14,539 bases of DNA, taken from Gymnopus androsaceus JB14 (Eukaryota > Basidiomycota > Agaricomycetes > Agaricales > Omphalotaceae). Below, piece by piece: positions 1 through 8,801 of this stretch. Every line of letters starts with the position of its first letter. Position 1 is the first letter of the stretch. The translations under genes were made by a program, and so were the position numbers. The notes under the pieces were generated by a model that had not been told where the DNA came from, ran no database searches, and saw only the letters and a program-made list of their open reading frames with translations. The stretch is from contig ML770208.1 of assembly GCA_009733575.1 (NCBI GenBank), positions 1-14,539 of the forward strand. Reading direction: 5' to 3'.

Positions 1-245
1 GGCGTACTTGACCCGTGCTTTGGTGTTTGCTTTCCCCTCGATTAGTTCAGCGCGTCGTCGTACGTTAGTTGGCTTTTCAAAACCTCCCTCCAAATATAAA
101 ACCTTGTTCATTGCGCACTATCTGTGTCAACTGTCAAGTGCTTTTCTCTTCGAATCAATTAGTAGTCGAGGGAACCTTTGACAACCTCCTTCCTTGCATT
201 AAATTAAACCTTTTGGATTATATCTGATTGGGGTGATTGTTGTTT
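1..245. promoter_or_regulatory. Unassigned flank with a TATA-like box
   Basis: No open frame of note is present. The first 165 bases contain several CpG dinucleotides, unlike the CpG-poor DNA that follows. TATAAAA at 95-101 is followed by pyrimidine-rich sequence, which could be a plus-strand core promoter and leader, or part of an LTR. No downstream plus-strand gene is visible to support this. The stretch also lies just past the end of the minus-strand ankyrin fragment, so it could equally be its 3' flank. Confidence 0.2.
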
Positions 246-254
246 GGTTGGTTT

Positions 255-491
255 TCATACCCAGCACAAATCTAACTCATCAGCACCTTTCTCAAGCAAA
301 AGCTTCACTATGAGCTCATTTCCAGTAGCTGCAGCAGCATGAAGGGCATTGTCATAAATCCCACCCTGGGTATTGGGATCAGCTCCTTTCTCAAGCAAAA
401 GCTTCACTATGGGCTCATTTCCTTTATCTGCAGCAGCTTGAAGGACATTGCCATAATCCCCACCCTGGGTGTTGTGCAGCATATAAGCTAG
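255..491 (-). pseudogene. Ankyrin-repeat fragment (two repeats)
   Basis: The minus strand encodes two consecutive 33-residue ankyrin repeats. Each carries the motif IVKLLLEKGAD and a helix 1 of the form GNxLxAAAxxGNE. The 99-nt period is visible in the DNA: near-identical blocks start at 291 and 390. In fungi such repeats usually form the C-terminal array of NACHT/ankyrin or other large repeat proteins that bind protein partners; that role here is inference from the family. The frame stays open a few codons above the methionine at 480-482, up to a possible acceptor AG at about 491. It ends with a short tail and a stop at 255-257, where GTATGA could also be a splice donor. Two repeats are too few for a stable solenoid, so this is a gene remnant or one exon of a gene interrupted by the neighbouring copia LTR. 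Confidence 0.6.
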
Positions 492-499
492 GAGGTGCA

Positions 500-781
500 G
501 TGACTAGCACTCACCAAGTGGTTAAGCTTGTAGAGCAGATAGAGAGAGGTAAAAGACTCGTAGAAGTTGTTATCATTAGCAGTACTACTGGAGTCCTTAT
601 ACACTGTAGTACTGTATTTGTTACATATATGGTAGTATCCTTCTAGTATGTTCTATGTACATGACCTGATGTTGTCCATAAAGCTACTTACTAAGATACT
701 ACTGGGGCTGAGTAAGACTACCTCAGCAATGACTGATAGTGTCATATGACCAAGATGATGACTGATATTATCATTCATTCA
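500..781 (-). mobile_element. Probable 3' LTR of a Ty1/copia element
   Basis: On the minus strand this stretch begins with TGAATGAATGATAA directly after the polypurine tract, as an LTR should. It is AT-rich, lacks open frames and contains TATAAGG-like sequence at about 594-602, followed by a pyrimidine-rich segment (CTCTCTCTATCTGCTC) like a U5 region. The far end is not defined: I could not find a CA end with a matching target duplication, so 500 is approximate. The ankyrin fragment starts almost immediately beyond it, which suggests that the element inserted next to or into that gene. Confidence 0.45.
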
Positions 782-782
782 A

Positions 783-793
783 TGCTCCCCCTT
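783..793 (-). other. Polypurine tract of the copia element
   Basis: The minus strand reads AAGGGGGAGCA, a purine run directly before the TG that opens the putative LTR. Ty1/copia elements prime plus-strand DNA synthesis from such a tract at this place, between the end of pol and the 3' LTR. Position and composition both fit. Confidence 0.6.
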
Positions 794-873
794 GCTGAGG
801 TTGTGGAGGTAGAATTCCTCATGTGTTTAATAAAACACATAAATCTCTCCTGAGATCCAGTCTCTTGCAAACT

Positions 874-1611
874 TCACTTGAAATCAGTGATGAATTCAAT
901 GCCAAGTTGATCTTGGCAATGTTTGAATTTAACTCAAGCAAGATTTTTAGTTAAAAGATCCGTGACATTCTGATCCATCGGAATATAGTAAGGGATCACA
1001 AGTCATGACTCAGTATTTTCCCTGATGTGGACCAACTCATGTGGTGATATCGGACATCAATATGTTTGGTCCAATGATCTTGAGCCTGATTATTAGCCAT
1101 AAAGATTGAACCCATGTTATCACTGAGAAGTGGGAATCCAGTCAGTGGGAATCTGATTTCCCCAAGTAAACTGAGGATCCACCTGATTTGTCTGCAACAG
1201 TCACTTAAAGCCATGTATTCAGCTTTGGTGGAAGATAAAGCAACTGTTTTCTGGAGATATGAAGTCCAGGACACAATTCCCTTGGCCAGTTTGAGAATGT
1301 ACCCAGTTTGGGATTGACATGTATCAGGATCTGATGCATGATCAGAATCTGAGTTGGCATAGAAGCCTTCTCCAGAGTTCCCATCATAGATGAGAAAATA
1401 TTCAGCAGTACCTATAAGGTAGCGAATAATATAATACACCTTGTTCAGATGATCCTGAGAAGGATTTGCTGAATGTTGTGACATTTTTGCCACATGGTAG
1501 GCTATGTTGGCTCTTGTTCCAAGTGACAAATATAATAAGGAGCCAATCACTTGTTGGTACTCCTGGCATCTTTTGGGATCAATGGGACCATCATATTTAG
1601 AAGGCTGATAT
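874..1611 (-). pseudogene. Ty1/copia polyprotein fragment, RT end plus RNase H
   Basis: This is the C-terminal part of a copia Gag-Pol polyprotein. It reads from QPSKYDGPIDP (about 1611) through IGSLLYLSLGTRANIAYHVA into RNase H, the domain that removes RNA from the RNA-DNA hybrid. The usual RNase H blocks are present: YANSDSDHASD, LSSTKAEYMALSD, LLSDNMGSIFMANN and TKHIDVRYHH. The main frame is open 998-1605; GTG at 1548-1550 is not a true start. At about 1037-1045 the homology changes frame to HELVHIREN, then IPYYIPMDQN and DLLTKNLA. Stops TGA at 1003-1005 and 934-936 break this tail; the TGA at 874-876 may be the natural end. The element is truncated on its 5' side at about 1612, where hAT-derived or unassigned sequence begins. 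It is dead. Confidence 0.85.
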
Positions 1612-1978
1612 TAAAGATGGACCCGAGTCCAGATCCAGGCCAACCTGGATCCACCAGACAGGTACCTGCCACAAGTATACCTGCATTAACTTAGTCTTGC
1701 AGAATCAAATAAATAAAACTTCAATAATATCAAAGGATAAGTTGTGACACTGTTTAGTTACTTGAGTATCACCATGCGAGAAAAGTCATTCTACATCAGT
1801 TGACATTGCTATAGTATATGTAAGTGAGTAAATAAAATGAACTAAGTAGATGAAAGGCTTACCTGGTGCTGTAAGAAAATCTAGTCCCATTCTAGCTAGG
1901 GCTCCCCAAGGAGTGACCTTTTCACCAGGCTTATCCAGACGTGACGCCCAGCACTTGATTGGATCTGTGTCAGCATCT

Positions 1979-2000
1979 GGGGGGGGGGGGGGGGGGGGGG
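1979..2000. repeat. G22 homopolymer coding a proline run
   Basis: There are twenty-two consecutive G residues on the plus strand. On the minus strand this encodes seven prolines between DAYLNA and DADTDPIKCW in the hAT transposase, and both sides are in the same frame. Homopolymers this long are slippage-prone in cells and in sequencing, so the exact length is uncertain. Confidence 0.95.
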
Positions 2001-3901
2001 CATTAAGGTAGGCATCAAGCACATCTTCAGACATATTTTTGCCAAAGCTGTCAATTTCGGCAAACAAATCATTGTAGTCCTCATAAAACAAAACATTAAC
2101 ACAGATTCCAAATGCAGAAGAAATACATACTGGGTCCTTTGGTGAAACCTCAGCCACACTCTTGAGGAAAGAGGGGTCAATTGTTGGTTTGTAAACCCCC
2201 TCCCACTCTTTGCAAAGCATCTTGTTTGCAGTATCAATCCACTCAATGTCCCATTTTGCTTTGATAAAGTAGGTACCCTTGTATCTTGGGTGAAGCACTA
2301 TACATGGGTTAGTGAGCAAAGCATCAAGATAGACTAAAATACAACTTACTCATGCAGAGATGATACATCTTGCTGTCATCCATCTTTGTATAATACTTAT
2401 CAATGATAGCGGAGGCCTTTGCAGCAGAGGCATGAATGATTGTTGGCTTGGTAAAATCATTGAGCAGAGCATCTAGGCAATCATGGAGGGTGTCCCAACT
2501 TCAATAATCATTTCATGGCATGCTGGAAATTCTAAAGAACAATGAACTCAGTGAAGATATACTAAAATAATACCCACTTTGAGCATGGGCTTTAACTCCT
2601 CCATCAGCTCCCACTCTTTGTTTGACAACTTCAATTTTGCAAGCTTCTTCTTTCCCTTGGATTGTTTCTCAGTGCTAAGAACATGATCAAGCGCAGGTTG
2701 CAGCTCAAGAGCTTGTTCAACAACCTTGCACATGGTGTTCTGATGAGTGTTGACTGGCCAAATCTTCTTCTTCACTGGAATTCTTTTGTCCCTGCATGCT
2801 TGAGCAAGCTCCTCCTGAAGACAAGGACATACATTTTCATCATTGTCCATCCAGTAATCTTATCCTCCACTGTCAGCAATTTCACCTCTGCAAGCAACCA
2901 ACTCAGCCCCACAATCTCGTCCCAGTCCCCTGTGTCCCATTCAGCCACTTCATCTTCCTCAATGATGTTGTCATCATTGTCATCAGCACTATTTCCATCA
3001 TCTTCATTGTTACTATCTTTATCACTATTGCTATCCTCATCCTTGTCACCCCCATCTGCCTTCAGTGGCTTTGCAGAGCTGTCAAACAATGAGAGGAAGG
3101 CCTTGACCACGAGATTAATGATGTGGCCAAAGCAGTGAATCTGGAACAGGGTGCCAACAGGCACATCAGGTGGAAGCTGGTGGGGAAGCTCTTGCAACAT
3201 CTTGTCGTTGTTAGATGCATTGTCCATGGCCATACCAAGTGTCCAATGAGTCATGGCATAATCTTTCAGGATCTCTGCCACTTTCTCTGTGAAATACTTG
3301 CCTGTGTGAGCTTTTGTGAGTCTAAAAGAGATTAGTTAGTTTGATATGACTTTATTCAGAGGATGGAAGCATGTACTTAACACAATCCAACACTATGGTT
3401 ATCATCTTGTTGTCTTTCATAAACATGGTGGCTACTCCAAGGATTGAGAGGACATTGGGTGAGGACCATCCAACCATCATTTCATGCATATAACCTATTG
3501 CTTCTGCAATTATTTGTTTGACATGCACTTTAGATATCTTGTAGACTGCCTTGATATCATGAGAGACAGTCTTTCAACCAGGAGTAGCAACATTGGCGTT
3601 CATCATCTGCAGAGTTTTGACATAGTCCTTGTCCTCAACAATCATCATCAGGTGGTTGTTGCAGGTGCACCACTCAACAATGTAGAGCCGGAGTTTTGAA
3701 TCACTGTATGTAGAGCCACCAGCAAACATGGGCATGGTCAACTGAGCAGCGACTTCAGCATTAGGGACAGCAGAGCAACAAGCAATGTGGTGCTTGAGGT
3801 TGCTTCTGCTGTCATTGTGACATGACCAAGTAACAATTTGGTTGGTATAGCTGCCAAACAAAAATATGTAAGCTCTTGCCAAACAGAATGGAAGAAGCGA
3901 A

Positions 3902-3964
3902 GGGACAAATCCAATGACTGAAAAAGGACAAATCCAATTCTCTCAGGGAAAGGACAAATCCAAT
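3902..3964. repeat. Three copies of GGACAAATCCAAT
   Basis: GGACAAATCCAAT starts at 3903, 3926 and 3952, so the spacings are 23 and 26 bp. The repeats fall in the badly resolved N-terminal part of the hAT family 1 transposase, between the BED-like YTFHCKTC block and SNLKHHIACC. They may be an intron or inserted DNA. A reverse-complement copy (ATTGGATTTGTCCTT) lies at 9586-9600. Confidence 0.8.
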
Positions 3965-4249
3965 CCCAAAAGATAGGTAGTGAATGCATGTCTTGCAATG
4001 GAAGGTGTACTTTACTGCAACGGGACTCTAGCATTGATGGTTGGGGGAAAACAAAATGATTGTAGACAGACGAGGTCCATCCTTTCATTTGTTTCTCTAA
4101 CAAGAGAACTGTTAGTGAGGAAGATAGTCAAAAGAAAAAAGACTTACCTAGAATCTTGTCATTTGTAGTACCATCCTTAAATCCCACCTTTGTCACAGAT
4201 TTCCCTATTTCATTATATCTTATCTATGACATGTTTTATTATCTTATCA

Positions 4250-4642
4250 TAGTATATTATCTTGAAACTTTTATTATCTAGTATAGATGTACATATGCTT
4301 CTTAGCTACTCCATCAAACCCTTGCAGGGATGTTATCCCCACCTTGCAGGGCTACTCAACCCTTGCAGGGATGTTATCTCCACCTTGCAGGGTTACCCAA
4401 CCCTTGTAGAGATGTTATCTCCATCCCAACAGGGTTGATCTACCCCTTGTTTCAGACCCACATGGATAGGTATCATGGGTCTTATGTAGTAGTGACTGGG
4501 GTCCCAATCCCTTTGTATATAAGTAGACTGGTCTGAGCTCAGAAACCTCAGACTCAATAACATCTTCATTGTCTTCATACAAGCACTTCTCTTTCTACAC
4601 ACTCAGCTTAACCTTTGTTGCCAACCTCCAAATCCATAGCAG
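4250..4642 (+). promoter_or_regulatory. LTR-like or promoter region with TATA box
   Basis: The stretch is non-coding, and its order resembles U3-R-U5 of a fungal LTR: AT-rich sequence, three 41-bp repeats (4317-4439), TATATAAG at 4516-4523, then a pyrimidine-rich leader from about 4560 to 4625. The leader includes AGCTTAACC, which also occurs near the end of the copia LTR on the other strand. I found neither a TG..CA pair with a target duplication nor a primer-binding site, so a solo LTR is not proven. The other reading is a gene promoter and 5' leader, because CAG/GTGAGT at 4640-4648 is a good splice donor. Any such gene would be interrupted 110 bp later by the hAT insertion at 4756. Confidence 0.4.
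4317..4439 (+). repeat. Three 41-bp tandem repeats
   Basis: The units start at 4317, 4358 and 4399 with AACCCTTGCAGGGATGTTAT. Copies 1 and 2 differ at a few positions and copy 3 has diverged more, especially in its second half. Each unit holds CCTTGCAGGG twice in copies 1 and 2. Lying about 80 bp before a TATA box, they could be enhancer-like repeats of an LTR U3; that role is inference. Confidence 0.9.
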
Positions 4643-4747
4643 GTGAGTAAGGGATTTGTGATAGCCTTGAATTGCCACGCCCTCTCCAACAGTGTAAAGC
4701 TTTTGGTAGACTTTGGAGTTGGCATCAGTGTTGTAAGCTTGATGTCT

Positions 4748-4755
4748 GTGTCACC
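4748..4755. repeat. Left target-site duplication of hAT element
   Basis: GTGTCACC lies immediately before the terminal repeat CAGGGTTGCAG. The identical octamer follows the right end at 8813-8820. Eight base pairs is the diagnostic duplication length of hAT elements. Confidence 0.92.
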
Positions 4756-4766
4756 CAGGGTTGCAG
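4756..4766 (+). repeat. hAT left terminal inverted repeat
   Basis: CAGGGTTGCAG is matched perfectly, as its reverse complement, by CTGCAACCCTG at 8802-8812. It abuts the 8-bp target duplication. Confidence 0.92.
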
Positions 4767-6956
4767 TCATCCGGGTAAATACTGGTCAATGCCAAATTTA
4801 GACCAGTCAAGGCTGACCGGTGTTGACCCTTTTGACTCTTGGGAGCTTAAGCAGTCAAAAACAGGCACTTCACCGCTATTTTCCTTCCTTGTTCGAGTTT
4901 TCAGTCTAGTCATACTATAAACAACTAATGATAGATTATAAACAACCAATGATACAATATAGGCACTAGTAGGTACATAAAGTGTAAGTAAATACAGGAA
5001 TTAGAGCAAGAAACTAATGTATGATCAAAGCAATGCAAGTAAAGCAAGGTTAAAGCAGCGACGATCCATATAATAGACTATTCAGAAGAAAGAGTCTCTT
5101 GTCTTGTTCTCTCTGCATTCAGTGCTGTCTTGATATCCTTCCAGAATTCCATCACTGAAGCAAATGATATGGGTGAGTTTGGTGTGGGATTTGGCAAAAA
5201 CTCATCAAAATGAGGATAGTCAAAAAGGTTAGCAAGTGTGCAGGCTTCGGCATTGTCAATATTGAGAGTTTCCGAGTCATCTTCATCTTCATCTTCACTG
5301 TTATCCATCATCTCCTCCACTATGTTGCAAAAGGTAGGAATGGACTCGCTGTCATTGCCAACATTAGATACCTCCAATTCCTCATGCTCCGATCCTGATT
5401 CATTGCCAGAATCTTCCCAAGCCCATAAATTCGACTCATCTTTGCTACTATTCTCAAGGCCAATGCTATCCAATGCAGCACAAATCTCAGCCTCAACATC
5501 AGCAGAGTGTAATGTAGAACCATTCGGAGTGAGTGCAAGTTGAATTTGCTGTACATCACCCTCCTGAGCATGTTGGTGTTTTTCCGGGCCCTGTGAACCA
5601 TGCTTCTCTTGGATATGGTTGGATAAAACAATGATTTTTCGGGTTTTTTCGGTATGCATACGGTTTCAATTTTGACCTTCAACACCTCCAAATCAACTGA
5701 AGACTCGTTCCGTTGCAGCTGAGTTTGGCACCATGCTTGATAGGCGCAAGGCCATGTCAACCATACCATTGGCCCCAGTAATGTCAGAGGGATCATTGCT
5801 CTGATGCTTGCACCAAAGTTGAACAATGTTGACATATGTATTCTGTAGATTTGTAAGTCTTGTTAATTAATTAGCAAAATTAAATGCACAAACCCGTTTT
5901 TTGGCATCTTCTCTATGATAGTCAAGGCTCATGAGATCAGATGTCCACTTCCTGATTCCCAGTATGTAGTTACCGAACTCCCGTCGAAACTCATAGTCAG
6001 GTTCTTTGTTATAGAACCAAATGTAAACTCGATGGATGATGGCCCATAGACCTGCAAAAGTCTGGAACGGCCCTCGTTTCTTGAAGAGACTCCTTCGGAT
6101 GTATGGATTGAAGATCAGGGTAAGAATGAAGACATCTTGATCCACCTTCTTCCACTGTTTCTCCAAGCTAGCATGGACAGCAGAACAAATTGCTTGTGGA
6201 AGTGGTGGATCAGTGTGAATGTAGTTGAGATATGCGAGAAGGAGCAGGACTGTATTGAGATGACAGTTATCTGCTTGCACAACATTCATGGCAATAGCAA
6301 ATGGTTTCAAGAGATCACGGAGGCTACCAATCAATTTTTAGTAATGAAACGTGCAGAAAATTAATCTCTTACTTCTCAACCTTATCCCAAAAATCATCAT
6401 GTTTAATAATCCGTAGAATCCGCTTTGCCTTATCTTTTGATTTGTGCTTTTTCACTCCAGCTTTAACCAGCTTTTTGTAGGTAACGGGATCAATGACGAG
6501 CCAGTGGAATGCAGCTTTCAGAGTAACTAGATGGTCCATGCACAAATAATGAGAAGTCCAATGCGTGATGACCGGGAGAATTAAGACAAGAACATTCGGC
6601 AAACAGTGACACTATTCCTCATTCAGCAGACCAAGTGCAATGCTGTGGTTGGAGAACCATTTGATGACCTCTAATGCACTATCAGCAATGCTGATGAGTG
6701 CCGACTTGACTTTTAGTAGATCTCCAGTCACCAAATTGAGCTGGTGAGACCAACAATCCAGAAGAACCAGCCAGGAGAATTGAGCTACCAACAAGCGGCG
6801 CATCTTTGCAGATTCACCACTTGCATCTGTACACCAAGCAACAAGTATCACAAGTAATGTTTGCATAATATAATTCATTTCCTTTACAACAATTTCGAGC
6901 AGAGTTTCGGCGGTTTCGGGTTTCGAGGAAATATCCGTAATGTTAAGGAGATAAGG

Positions 6957-7010
6957 CTGTTGCTCATACTTAGGCTCATCACCAATATTCCAATGAGAAT
7001 AGAAACATAC
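6957..7010 (-). other. Spliceosomal intron in hAT family 2 transposase
   Basis: Donor GTATGT and acceptor CAACAG bound a 54-nt intron. Removing it joins NVEYK to PYLLNITDIS in one frame, which restores the expected conserved block. It is the clearest of five introns in this gene and supports a fungal gene architecture. Confidence 0.8.
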
Positions 7011-7378
7011 CTTATACTCGACATTCATTGTATCAGTAATGAGGCTTTTCTTTGCTTTGTTCTTCCAGCCATCAGCTTGACCCGTTGCATATCAATTTTG
7101 TACCTGAGCCTTCATTGCCTTGTTCACTTTCCCCACTTCTTCATCTAAAATATGCCCGGAAAGTGTGTAGCGACCTGGGAGGAGAGAACCTGGGACCCAT
7201 TTTGAGAAAAAAAAACGCCAGTAAGGATTTTCCACTGCACGCCAGGCCACATTTCCCACGATCAATGGCCAACAAAGGTCAGCATGAAACTCACTGAGAA
7301 CTGCAGTTGGCATGGGTTGCGGTTGAGTTTCACCGTAAAAGGGTATTGGTGCAGCACCAGAAACCAATACATGAGGAA

Positions 7379-7380
7379 TA
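7379..7380. repeat. Left TA of foldback element
   Basis: TA precedes CTCGGGGTCACATAAA, and TA also follows the right end (8073-8074). With a 2-bp TA duplication, removing the element plus one TA leaves PLI joined to IPHVLV in the transposase frame. Confidence 0.75.
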
Positions 7381-8072
7381 CTCGGGGTCACATAAAGTGA
7401 TGGTCCCAGTTTTGTTTTCACCATATCACCAGAACAAGTAAATATTTTATCATGGTCCCAGTGGTAGAATTAACAACTCAATGTCCAAGAAATTTTCGAC
7501 CATACTTACTAGCTACTCCCGTGAGAATCCTGTTCTATATTAGGGAAAAAGTAGGGATTTTTAGCATAGAATATGGAAAAACTTTTTTTTAGAGATGGGA
7601 GGTCATCACCATTGGAAAGAGCAGCATCGAAAATGGGGGATACACTTCACCCTACATGATTTCAATGAAAATTGAGCGAGATATTGGAGGAGCAAACTGG
7701 GCACTTACCTGCATTTTCAGCGGGCCACCTGCCAGATGCCCCGGTAAGTGCCCACTTTTGTGCTCAAATATCTCGCTCAATTTTCATTGCAATCATGTGG
7801 GGTTGAGTGTATCCCCCATTTTCAATGCTGCTCTTTCCAATGGTGATGACCTCCCATCATTAAAAAAAAAGTTTTTCCATATTCTATGCTAAAAATCCCT
7901 ACTTTTTCCCTAATATAGAACAGGATTCTCATGGGAGTAGCTAGTAAGTATGGTCGAACAATTATTGGACATCAAGCTGTTAATTCTACCACTGGGACCA
8001 TGATAAAATATTTACTTGTTCTGGTGATATGGTGAAAACAAAACTGGGACCGTCATTTTATGTGACCCTGAG
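7381..8072. mobile_element. 692-bp TA-flanked foldback (MITE-like) element
   Basis: Nearly the whole element is one inverted repeat. The left arm 7381-7709 matches the reverse complement of 7743-8072 with only about 20-25 visible differences, leaving a loop of about 33 bp (7710-7742). The ends read CTCGGGGTCACATAAA and, reverse complemented, CTCAGGGTCACATAAA. Each is flanked by TA, which fits a Tc1/mariner-type target duplication. There is no coding capacity, so movement would need a transposase supplied elsewhere. It sits in exon 3 of the hAT family 2 transposase, and its exact removal restores that frame, so it is younger than the hAT element. Transcribed, it would fold into a hairpin of about 330 bp. 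The superfamily assignment rests only on the TA flanks. Confidence 0.9.
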
Positions 8073-8801
8073 TAATCAGAGGAGGCACGCTTGAGGCGCC
8101 AGAAGTACAAGAATTTGAATGAGTAGGAGGAAGGCTGACAGGCATGCAAGGCAGCACATGATGAGGACTCGGAGATGTGATTTGAGTGGCTACATTGGCT
8201 GCTCCACAGCTATGTTTCTTGACATCTCTTTTGTTGGCCAAGTCTTTTGCCTCGAAAAAAACATAAGGACAGCATAATATATGCCTCTAAAGGACATCGA
8301 CTTGTCCCTTCAGGATATGAACCTCAACTGTTCCAAAAATCCGGACAGTTCCTGTGCTGTCAAACATCATCTGAATAACTGAAGAAATGTTAGCAACTAT
8401 GAGTAGTAATATAATATATTGCAATGTACCCTCTCTTTCTATTCCAGCATTATCCCGGATTCTGAGATGCTGGCCTTGCGCAAGGGCTTCGTTATCACAA
8501 TTGAGCTGATAATGCACCACCTTTTGAATACAGGCCTTGCACAATGACTTCTTATGAGTTTTATTGCCCTTATAGAACTGCAGAGATTTATAAAAGTAGT
8601 TCCAAACAGGTGAAGCAGGAGGCATAAACAGTAACTAAGAAGAAATGTTGAAGCTCAGAAGAGAAGTAATCACGTGAAGAGTGACTATGTGCCAAAACGG
8701 CATTGGCTGCCATTGACCGGCTTGACCCATGGGAATCTTTGGTCAAACCAGGTCGGTGGTCTGGACTTGACTAAGTCTGAGTGCTGGTCAAGCACTTGAC
8801 T

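Larger units (their letters stand above)
1690..4232 (-). pseudogene. Decayed hAT-family transposase (family 1)
   Basis: This is a cut-and-paste hAT transposase with an RNase H-like core. In coding order: an N-terminal exon ending NDKIL; intron 4097-4147 (GTAAGT, CTCACTAAC); a BED-type start KQMKGWTSSVYNHFV; SNLKHHIACC; the core GWSSPNVLSILGV; intron 3322-3376; VKLTKAHTGKY; AMDNASNND; HCFGHIINLVVKAFL; an acidic insert; LSNKEWELMEELKPMLK; a tentative intron 2532-2573; YYTKMDDSKMYHLCM; intron 2298-2349; MLHPRYKGTYF; then WASRLDKPGEKVTPWGALAR; intron 1809-1862; and the dimerisation motif STDVE, followed by TGA. Splicing at these sites rejoins homology. Damage: TAG at 4224-4226, a TGA after NANVATPG (3574-3576), frameshifts near 2845 and 2470, and a TGA after STDVE. 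The first catalytic Asp, expected before GW, reads Val (MVGW). The segment 3850-4010 is poorly resolved. No terminal repeats were found. Confidence 0.85.
5078..8625 (-). pseudogene. hAT-family transposase (family 2), four nonsense codons
   Basis: Transposase of the surrounding element. Exons on the minus strand: 8625-8430, 8378-8323, 8286-7378 (interrupted by the foldback 7381-8072), 7010-side exon ending at 7011, 6956-6373, 6323-5894 and 5842-5078. Introns are 8379-8429, 8287-8322 (only 36 nt), 6957-7010 (GTATGT), 6324-6372 and 5843-5893. With one TA kept at the foldback site this gives one frame of 871 codons without frameshift. Start MPPASPVWNYF leads into a BED-like zinc finger (CKAC ... 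RHILCC). The catalytic triad is present: Asp in QADGW (about 258), Asp in WCTDASGE (about 322), Glu in AATERVFS (about 661). LILPVITHWTSHYL and VDQDVFILTLIFNPYI are family blocks. The C-terminal 150 residues are acidic. Nonsense codons: TGA 7092-7094, TAG 6612-6614, TGA 5693-5695, TGA 5666-5668. No functional protein is expected. Confidence 0.88.

Noticed and set aside
1626..1652. Hairpin GATCCAGG/CCTGGATC as a terminator
   Set aside because: A short stem without context does not define a terminator in a eukaryote; it is probably incidental.
2662..3138. 158-residue plus-strand frame rich in Ser, Leu and Ile
   Set aside because: It is the antisense shadow of the acidic Asp/Asn/Glu insert of the hAT family 1 transposase, whose conserved motifs are on the minus strand.
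4230..4340. Terminal inverted repeat of the hAT family 1 element
   Set aside because: CAGGG occurs several times in the 41-bp repeats, but no matching inverted end or 8-bp duplication was found on the other side.
5320..5835. 171-residue minus-strand frame starting MSTLFNFG
   Set aside because: It overlaps the last transposase exon in another frame. The conserved motif AATERVFS and the acidic tail lie in the alternative frame interrupted by two TGA codons.
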